Shown: positions 54,261-64,000 of the stretch, in pieces
How positions within the stretch are numbered: position 1 is the first letter of the stretch
How the letters are laid out: the number at the start of each line of letters is the position of its first letter
NCBI GenBank assembly: GCA_963693315.1
Contig: OY856188.1
Location: 202,938,050 to 203,002,049 of the forward strand
Reading direction: 5' to 3'
DNA from: Diogma glabrata
Lineage: Eukaryota; Arthropoda; Insecta; Diptera; Cylindrotomidae
Length of the DNA: 64,000 nucleotides
The notes under the pieces: generated by a model
Databases searched by the model: none
The model's input: only the letters and a program-made list of their open reading frames with translations
What the model was told of the DNA's origin: nothing
Program-made: the position numbers and the translations under genes

Positions 54261-55930
54261 ATAATCAAAATTCCAAACATATTGTTAAATTAAATAAAAT
54301 CAAACTTTTTCAAAATACCAAAAATATTCCAAAAATTAGAATGAAATCAAATATTTAAACTTTTTCTAAATTCCGATAATATTCCAAAAATTATTAAAAA
54401 TTCAAACTTTTCCAAAATTCTAAAAATATTGCAAAAATTATTACAAAATCAAACATTAAAACTTTTTTCAAAATTCGAAAAATTATAATAAAATCAAAAA
54501 TTTAAAATTTTTCAAATTTCTAAAAATATTCCAAAAATTCTTACAAAATCAAAAAATGAAACTTTTTTCAAAATTCTAAATATATATAAAATTCAAAAAT
54601 TCTATTTTTTTCAAAATTCTAAAAATATTGCGAAAATTATAACAAAATCAAAAATTGAAACCTTTTTCAAAATTTCAAAAATATTCCAAAAATTAGAATG
54701 AAATCAAATATTTAAACTTTCTAAATTCCAATAATAATCCAAAAATTCTTAAAAATTCAAACTTTTTCCAAAATTCTAAAAATATTGTTAGATTAAATAA
54801 AATCAAACTTTTTCAAAATTCCAAAAATATTCCAAAAATTAGAATGAAATCAAATATTTAAACTTTTTCTAAATTCCGATAATATTCCAAAAATTCTTAA
54901 AAATTCAAACTTTTCCAAAATTCTAAAAATATTGCAAAAATTATTACAAAATCAAAAATTGAAAATTTTTTCAAAATTCCAAAAATTATAACAAAATCAA
55001 AAATTAAAAATTTTTCAATATTCTAAAAATATTCCAAAAATTCTTACAAAATCAAAAATTAAAACTTTTTCCGAAATTCTAAAAATATTGCAAAAATTAT
55101 TACAAAATCAAAATACAAACTTTTTCAAAATTCCAAAAATATTTCAAAAACTATAACAAATTCAAAAATTTCCATGTCCAATTTCATTTTCAATTACATT
55201 TAGTCATGAAAACCTACATTTTTTTTCCAAAAAATTGGCTAAAAAAATAAATGAAATCATTTTTGGACACACTTGACATTATTTTTTGACAAACTTATAA
55301 TGCCATAATTCTCTATAATAATAATAAAATTTCATTTCAAACAAACAATTTTATTTTTTTCCAAAAAATTGGGTAAAAAAATAAATAAAAATCTTTCTTT
55401 TGACACATTTGACAACATTTTTTTGACAAACTTGCCATAATTCTCAATAATAATAATAAAAGTTCATTTCAAACAAACAATTAAATTTATTTTTTTTCCA
55501 AAAAATTGGGTAAAAAATAAATAAAAATCTTTCTTTTGACACACTTGACAACATTTTTTTGACAAACTTATAATGCAATAATCTAGTTTTTGATCTCACA
55601 TACCAATTCCTACCATCAAGATTTCTCCAAATTTAATGTTCCTACTCGTAATCACTTAAAATGAACGTTTTTTAAGCCAAAAATATGAAAATTTGCTATT
55701 TTTGACACACATAATGATTTTTTTGACGCACTTCCGGTACAGTTATCGAACACAGCGTCCTTTCGGACCTGTCCCTTGAGTATACCTATTTTTAGAAAAA
55801 AAAATTTTGAAATCCCTCCAGCGGTTTTCCCCGCAGCGTAGGTAATGACGGACGGCCGGCCGGCCGACAGACACATACATTTTTTTTTTGCTTTTTTAGA
55901 ATCTTTCAGACCGAAGTAATTGATTATAAA
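54260..55930 (+). repeat. A-rich minisatellite block, family copy 3 (longest)
   Basis: Many repeats of TTTTTCAAAATTCTAAAAA, TATTCCAAAAATTA and AAAATCAAA fill 54280-55170. Three tail units with GACACACTTGACAACATTTT and GACAAACTTATAATGC then occur. The end has CCTCCAGCGGTTTTCC, GGACGGCCGGCCGGCC, a T-run and CTTTCAGACCGAAGTAATTG. A possible higher-order repeat is visible, as 54290-54410 resembles 54785-54915. Confidence 0.8.
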
Positions 55931-55974
55931 CAAATACACTTTGCAACAATACTGCTTTGCTTTCCAATAAAATT

Positions 55975-57130
<1,156 letters not shown>

Positions 57131-58382
57131 CCGTTTGAATAATAATATTTTAATAAAATTTAAAAATATTGAATATTTGAACCTTTTTTTATCATTTTTA
57201 TACAGATGACTACTTTGATGTTTCAGGTTCCTCAAAAATCAGCTGTTTTAAAAATTTACTAAACTTTGCTGCCCTTGATCTAGCTGAAATGGCCAAGCAC
57301 ATATTTGAAAACTTTTTTTCACGTACTTAAAATATAAATCTTTCCAAAATTTTCAAAAATAATAGTTTATGTCTAACGGTTGAGACCCTACGGCTGTTGA
57401 AATGAAAACAAACGCAAAAGGCAATGCTTTCATCATGTTTCAGTTTATGTTATTTAAATTCATCTTAGCTTTTAAACATATTTTTCAACTATAGCCTCAA
57501 AAAATTTCAGCTTTCTAACCCAAAAGGTTCCATTTTTATAAGCATTATAATGCAACCCTTACAAGAAAAATATCAACCCATTTAATACCATAGAAAAATT
57601 ATCAAAATCTCTTTTGTTTTTATTTTTTTTACTAAGTAACCGTTTGAAAAAAGATTAAATAACAACCGACCACCATAACTAATATTAATCGTGATTGATC
57701 TTCTGTCAAATCGTTTTTTTGTTTGTTTGTTTTCCTTTATTTCTCTGAGAGAGAAACCGGTTTGTCTTCCCAAAGACGTGCATAAATTTTTCATTTGATT
57801 CAAAATTGCACAATTATTGCGAGTTTCTTTTAAATCTATAAGAAAAAAACCTACCACAAAAAAATAATAGTTTCTCCCTCACTGCTACTATATAAAAAGA
57901 AATAAGAAAAATGACAGATTAGGATTTGATTCTAACCAAACATATAAATTTTAATCTTTTATCTATTAAAAATAAACTACACAATAATGAAAAGTTGGTC
58001 GCCAGCTAGTTTTCATAATATACTTTCAGGATGTATACATAACTTAAATATTTGCACATTTGCATTATAAAATAATAAAATATTCACTATTATAAAATCA
58101 CTGGAAATAACACAATAAATGTAAAATACTCTCGTAATTATTTTCATTCATTTTATAAAAATTAGCACAACTAAAAATAATAGATTGTACTTTTTGTTTC
58201 GTTTTAAATTATTTAATTGTTTTTAATTTATAATTTAATACAATAGTTGGTTGTTGTAAATAAACAGAAATGCAAATGGCGAAATGAGAAATTGAATATG
58301 ACATATTAGCAATCACGATTTCTTATGTCTCTCTTCATACAATTTTAAAGTTATGTTCTCTCTATATTTATATATACTCTAA
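57131..58382. other. AT-rich intronic stretch
   Basis: No gene or element was recognised. The minus-strand frame 57582-57857 has no motif. Confidence 0.4.
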
Positions 58383-58880
58383 TGTCGTGTTCTTTGGCTT
58401 GATTGAAAAAAGATTGATTTATTTGCTTGCCAACGAACAGATTAAAATAAATCAATCTACTTTTGTAAATGTAGTAGTAAATTGTTTTGACTTTTTGTTC
58501 TATCAGTTGATATGTTTGGTTATGTTTACATTTGAAAATGATAGATTTCACGTTTTATCATTTTATTTGTAATAACTTTATTATTAATTAGTAATTTAAA
58601 TAATAATAAATTATTTTTAAACAAAATAATAATAATAGTTAAATTGGCGGGTTTTTTTGTTTACATAAATTTGACAATTAAAAATTATAAATCAATGTAT
58701 TTGTAAAATCTACCAAAAAATCTAGATTTTTAAAACTTGATCTAGATCAGAAAATAAATCAATCTTTTTTTGCCAAAGAACACAAACTGACAGCTAATTT
58801 GATCTGACAGCTAATTTTTTTGATCTCAGATCAAGTTTTTTTGATCTCAGATCAATTTTTTTTTGCCAAAGAACACGACA
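58383..58880. mobile_element. MITE with TGTCGTGTTCTTTGGC ends and TAA flanks
   Basis: TGTCGTGTTCTTTGGC (58383-58398) and GCCAAAGAACACGACA (58865-58880) are perfect inverted repeats. TAA flanks both sides, a possible 3-bp duplication of PIF/Harbinger type. The right half repeats GATCTCAGATCAA and holds a second internal GCCAAAGAACAC (58774). It is non-coding. Confidence 0.75.
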
Positions 58881-59204
58881 TAAGTTAAATAAGAACAAAA
58901 AAACACAACAACAAAAGATGATTTTGAAATAAAATTGCTTCATAATGTTTGATTATAAATTATGTGTGATGGTATAATTGTAGTTGTGACGTAGTTCATT
59001 TGATCTTTGGTAGATTTAATATGTTATTAAAAGTAGTTTAAACCAACTTAAATAAAACTGTTCCGAAATTGTATTGATGGAGTTAGTTCGGATAATGTAT
59101 TTAATTTGGTTCGATAATTTTTTTGAATTATTCTGTTTCTACTTATATTTTTTATTTAAACTAATCTGACTTATCTAATTTTATTTGGACACAAAACCGT
59201 CTGA

Positions 59205-59350
59205 CCCCGAAATCTACCTATTTCTAGCGGATATACCTGCCGCTGGGATTTTTTATAAAGTAATCTGATAAATCCGATTCTAATTGCACACATAAGTGTC
59301 TGATCCCGAAATCTACCTATTTCTAGCGGATATACCTGCCGCTCGGACTT
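59205..59350. repeat. Two copies of a 100-bp repeat
   Basis: CCGAAATCTACCTATTTCTA then GCGGATATACCTGCCGCT occurs at about 59207 and 59307. The element type is unknown. Confidence 0.7.
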
Positions 59351-59589
59351 TTTGAATTCAAACCGTTTATTATTTTAATTGTTACGTCGCTTTCGCGTAT
59401 GGAAGTGGATCGGCATAGTACCACTTATAGTGCGCATCGTGGCATGGAGCTGCCAGTCAACTTTTTGAGTATGTGTGCTATTCAACTGGTGCGCCGTACT
59501 CAGCCACTGAGTGCACGAGACTTGGAACGGTTATGCAAAGGGTAGGTGGAGTAGCACCCCATGTTGTCCCGGTCAGTTTGTGTAGCATA

Positions 59590-61640
59590 TTATTTCTCGG
59601 TTTATGTTTTTTTTGACGTATTCTCTAAGTGGAGTTTAAAAGAAAGAGTTCTATCGAGAGTAATGCCCAGGCACTTTGGTTGTTGATTATATTTAATAAC
59701 TACAGTGCCGTTAAATAACACTGATAGTTCGTGTTTTACCAGTTTGTTACTTAAGTGGAAGCATGAACTTTCGGTCTTACTTAGATTAGGAAATAAGCTC
59801 CACGCTCGGAAATATTCATTCATTATTGTCAGGTCAGTTGAAAGCAAATCTTTGAAGACTTTGTTTGTGTGGCCAGAGTCTAATTATTGGCGTAACAAAA
59901 TTTCTTTGATGTTGTATCATGGCATCCCATGAATGTACAAATTAAAAAGTAATGGCGCCAGGACGGAACCTTGTGGCAAACTGTTGTTAAGAATTTTGGA
60001 CCTACTACACTCTACAGGAATTGTTTAGATGTACCTTAAATACACGATTACTTAGCATGTTTTTAATTAAACGTGACATGGTGGTACAAGGAATTGCATT
60101 GAATAGCTTATATTTAAGCCCAATTCGCCAGACCGTGTCATATGCTGCAGTGAGATCGATGAATACTGCGCCTGTTTTTAATTGTTTTTGATACCTAGGA
60201 TGTAGGATGATATAGGATGTTAAAGCGAGCAGTTGGTCAGTACAACTGCGATTGGGACGGAAACCAGCTTGTTTGGCTGGAATCTGGCCATTCAAGATGG
60301 ATGCGATACGGTTTTATATGAGTCGTTCTAGCAATTTATAGCAGGTGCTCAAAAGAGCAATTGGGCGATAGCTTTCTGGTTTATTGGATAGTTTACCTGG
60401 CTTAAGTATCGCTATCACTTTCGTAGCCTTAAAATTTTTTGGAAGATTGCCGGTTTCTAGGATATTCGAGAAAAATTTAGATAGCCCTTGTTTTATATTT
60501 TTTCTTACATTTCTAAGAAATTCTGAAAAAATACCATCGTACCCAGCTGCTTTTCCGTTTTTCGTTTGGGACAGAGCGGAATCTAGTTCTTCCCTACAAA
60601 AAGAGTTCGCTTACTTCGATGTAGACGAGCAATTGCGCTTCATTTCTCTTAATTCTGTTTAATGGTTCTCTTATGAAGACGAATAATAGAAGAACGAGGC
60701 ATGTTTACGATATGATTTGCAATGTTCTCTGAATTTATTTCATTGGTTAGCACGAGTAATTGAGTTTGAGCCACTCAGCTGCCGAAGGAGACTCTAATTG
60801 CTTCCCTGCTTGAATAGGAAAAATCGATGTTTTCAACAGCGTTAATCCACTTTTGTGTCCTCGCGGGGTCCAGTGAGTATATTAAGTCACCAGCCACGTC
60901 TGCTTCACCAATTTTTAGGAATGGGTTGGATCCAGCGAATCACTGCATCCAACTCCGACATATATTTAGCCCAGTCAGCTTTGTTAAAATTCCATCTAAG
61001 TTGAGGACTAGAGTTAACGAGTAGGATTTGGATACCTACCTCAAGAATTACTAGACGATGTTGAGAGCGTGGAAAACCTTGTAAGACAGCCCTAGATATT
61101 AGAATATGGCTATGTTGTTCGTTTTTGTGGAAAACAGAGTTTGTGATTGTAATCACTTCGCCATCTACCGGATCTACAGGTTTTCATATCTTTCCCGTCA
61201 TATACCAGGAACATATTGTTACCATCAGACCGGACCGGTCAGTCAGTTGTATGTCATAGGGATTGTTGTTTGAGTAGGTTCACTGAGTGTGATGGCTATT
61301 GAAATCACCAGCGCATATTCCTGGGTTGTGAAATAATCGTAGAGTAGCAGCTGGTCACGCCGTATTTGGAGGCTTATATACGTTAACAATCTTCGTGTCC
61401 GATATATCAACAACAATAAGATGTATGTCGTTGTCCGTCTGTGTAATTACATGGGTGCAATACATGATTTCTGACTTAATATACGTGGCAGATCCATATG
61501 CTTGATGGTAAATTGCACTGATAAGTTTGAAACCAACAATGTTTCCTCTAGAGGTAAGTAACACATCCCAATATACTGAATAGATATCAGGAATCACATA
61601 CAGGTTGAAAGAGTATGAAATCCGTTAAGAAGTGCCATCC
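59590..61640 (-). pseudogene. Jockey/CR1-like non-LTR retrotransposon, endonuclease plus RT relic
   Basis: Reading the minus strand, an AP endonuclease remnant (61355-61597: ISAIYHQAYGSATYIKSEI, DNDIHLIVVDI and KIVNVYKPPN) is followed by 60905-61156 and a broken linker. RT has KQAGFRPNRSCTDQLLAL and GAVFIDLTAAYDTVW (60005-60295, first catalytic Asp region), SLPQGSVLAPLLFNLYI near 59950, and a YADD box mutated to YANN near 59890. NEYFRAWSLFPNLSKTE and PKCLGITLDRTLSFKLHL (59602-59847) close the RT. Frame changes and the YANN mutation make it inactive. Confidence 0.88.
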
Positions 61641-62081
61641 AACTCACAAGGATAGGACAGGCTTCTTACTACATTAAACGATTTCAATACCAAAAGAAAT
61701 CAATTATTACATCCACAGCTTGCCTCACAGTTATACAAACCAATTATAATGAACAATATAAGCAGATCTAATAGCATTGTTTTTTAATTGTGGGAGTTGT
61801 GTTATGCATCATAATGTAAATAGGAGTGATTTATATTGCAACATAGTGTTATTTTTCCAAAACAGTTGGCTTAAGACTGTAAATAATAAAAAAGAAAATT
61901 TGAATTATTTGGATTTAATTGTAGTTGACACTTGTTTTTTTTATTATATGTATAACTAACACTGGTAATCACTATAACAAATTAAATAACATAATCTATC
62001 TTTTTTGTTTTTTATGACCAATATATAGCTTTTAGCTACCATTGTTTATGTATAAAGAAAATCTGTTTTTTTTTATTATAG
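61641..62081. other. End of the last PAQR3 intron
   Basis: AT-rich sequence ends with a T-rich tract and ATTATAG acceptor at 62075-62081. Nothing else was recognised. Confidence 0.6.
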
Positions 62082-62173
62082 GAATGCAATATGCAATGTA
62101 TATGATTGATAATGGATGTGCTATTGACAGAGAGAAATGTTATAACCTTCCGATAACTAATAAACTAAATTAA
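62082..62173 (+). CDS. PAQR3: PAQR3-like receptor, last exon
   Basis: After TTTTTTTTATTATAG the exon completes a Gly codon with the preceding exon (phase 1) and reads MQYAMYMIDNGCAIDREKC, then YNLPITNKLN and a TAA stop at 62171-62173. This is the short tail after the seventh helix. The exon lies 16.3 kb from its predecessor because the intron is filled with transposons. The visible exons together encode about 338 residues, close to the family's usual length. Confidence 0.88.
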
Positions 62174-64000
62174 ATTTAATTAAAAATAATAATTTGAAAA
62201 CATTTTTTTCTTTCTATTAAGTTGTAACATAAATTTATTGGTTAGGCTAGATTTTAATTGTTAATAAAAATTTTTTTGACTGTTGTTATGTAAATATTTA
62301 TAAAGATCGTTCAATGTGATAAATAGTTACATAAAAGTATTAATTGAATTTTTTCTTTAAACTCCAGAATTATACGCGAGGCGCTATGGAGTTTAATAGA
62401 GAAACTTATAATTTTTTCTCATTTTATATAATAAAATGAATTAAATTGAACAGTAATTTTATGAATAAAAAATAAATAAATAATTTTTAAAAGCATTACT
62501 GAAATTATTATATCTTTTGTAATTTACTTTTTGTTTTTTTTTTCTCGTAAAAATACTGTTTTAATTTTGTTGCTTGTTTTCTTTCTTTTTAATCAAAGAA
62601 ATATGATTTAACAAAAACAAAACTTGTTCAAGAATTTAAAGTTTAATAAATTTTCAAGATAACAACAAGAAATAATCATAATAATAAATAAATAATAATT
62701 AAAATAGTTTTTAGGTTATGTCTGTATAGTGAATTTTTTTTGTAACTGAAATAATATTTTCAATTTTAGGTTTTTAGGTTAACATATTTTGTTTGTTATT
62801 TTATGTTTGTTTTGGTTGTTGTATATATTTGTTGTATGTTTGTTTATTATTATTTAACAACGTTATTGACTGAAGAAAGGCTTTAGGAATATTTTGAGTT
62901 GGTTTTTTGAATAAAAGTTTGAAAGTTACATACCTAAAATTACTTTTTATATAATGTCATAAGTTTAGAGTGTTACCACAAGTCATCATATGAACATGAG
63001 GCTCTGTAAACTTGGAGGTGTTGCATGGCAGTGTTTTACTTGATTTTTTAGGATCTCATACACTCTACACACAGCATGATTGACTAGAGCAACCAATTTC
63101 AACCGAAAATTATCAAAGTCTAAGATGAATCTAAAGTTAAAGTTTTAAGGGACTAGTAGCACTAGTTTTTACGATTATGTTTTCTATCTTATTCAGATAT
63201 ATCACTCTTAAAAATAGCTCTATAGTCGATCTGGTTTCAAACTTTTAAAAAGGCATTGAATTTATAATTCAACCGCTGTCACCGAAGTCACTAGTTCCGA
63301 ATTTGTTCGCTGCTACAAATATGCATAACATCAAAATTACGTTTTTAGTAATTCTCAATGCTAACTACATGGTTTATATCATTAAAAGCCTCAATCATTT
63401 CACATCATTTCATTACGATCAAATTTATTCTTTAAAATAAATCAAGAAAACAAATTTTCAACTTACAGGTATGATATACGTGGAATTTCGTATGAATCAT
63501 GGTTGTGCAACTCATTTAACGACTGTTTGAACTAAAAAAATTAAAGAGTATAAAATCTGATATTAATAGGTTTAGAGAAGGGGAAGAGATCTGCTTGTGA
63601 AATCTTCAACTATAGCTATCTTTTACCTGGTTTGGTTGAGACTTCTTCAATATAAGTTACAAATTATAGTTTAATTTTGTTATTATTATTATCATTATTT
63701 TACTTTTTAAGTTATTTTTATAAGTTTTGTTGTTTTTAGCTATAAATTGTGTAAAATAAATATTTAGTTTTGTTTTAGTAACACATGATACTTACACACG
63801 CCGGCTACCATACGTATGAGATAGTTCAACTCTTAAATAGTTCAACTTTAAATAAAAATTATATTGTAAAAACAGCGTATAGCTTTAGAGAAACAGTTTT
63901 CAGTATATATTAAGAAGTTAATGGCATTACTTATTTACTTATTTAATCGAAATAATTAAGATCATTTAAATAGAACTTTCGAGGATATTATATGGAAACA
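62174..64000. other. PAQR3 3' UTR and downstream sequence
   Basis: Several AATAAA-type signals occur (AATAAAAATT near 62265, ATAAAATGAATT near 62430, AATAAAAAATAAATAAAT near 62465), so the transcript probably ends before about 62500. Beyond that no gene was recognised to the window end. Confidence 0.5.

Overview
This window looks like an AT-rich insect nuclear genome, possibly a fly, although the order cannot be fixed from sequence alone. It holds one recognisable host gene. This is a PAQR3-like seven-transmembrane receptor (progestin/adipoQ receptor family) on the + strand, with four exons at 41156-41719, 45064-45252, 45577-45748 and 62082-62173. All introns have GT..AG borders and the phases fit. 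An upstream 5' exon is not identified. Nearly everything else is transposable-element sequence, much of it nested, so the gene's last intron has grown to about 16.3 kb.

Layout: 1-3870 is a tandem duplication (period about 2509 bp) of a decayed Ty3/Gypsy gag-protease-RT fragment carrying a pair of inverted MITEs. 6305-6412 is a tiny hAT-like hairpin. 7345-7842 is a foldback element with a second copy at 52181-52725. 7883-8800 is the first of three A-rich minisatellite blocks (also 39460-40600 and 54260-55930). 8830-9870 is a Helitron helicase relic. 11210-15350 is an RTE-like non-LTR retrotransposon split by a hAT-type MITE. 17111-18993 is a very large inverted repeat. 24489-27830 holds several non-LTR fragments.

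28441-38197 is a four-level nest. A Tc1-like DD34E transposon was hit by a nearly intact mdg1/412-like LTR retrotransposon with apparently identical 342-bp LTRs. That element's pol was then split by a 1-kb putative solo LTR, which itself contains a minisatellite. The first visible intron of the PAQR3 gene (41720-45063) contains the most striking object: four direct and then two inverted copies of a 454-bp unit. Each unit carries what reads as a complete hammerhead self-cleaving ribozyme core, so the array resembles an animal retrozyme or self-cleaving satellite. The last intron holds a decayed Copia element (46786-50875), more non-LTR relics, several MITEs, and (TA)n-bearing repeats.

The genes do not form a common pathway. 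The window is a record of repeated transposition into and around one conserved gene. The features of most biological interest are the hammerhead array in the receptor intron, the young LTR element with an unusual leader ORF encoding a membrane segment, and the long palindromes able to make double-stranded RNA.
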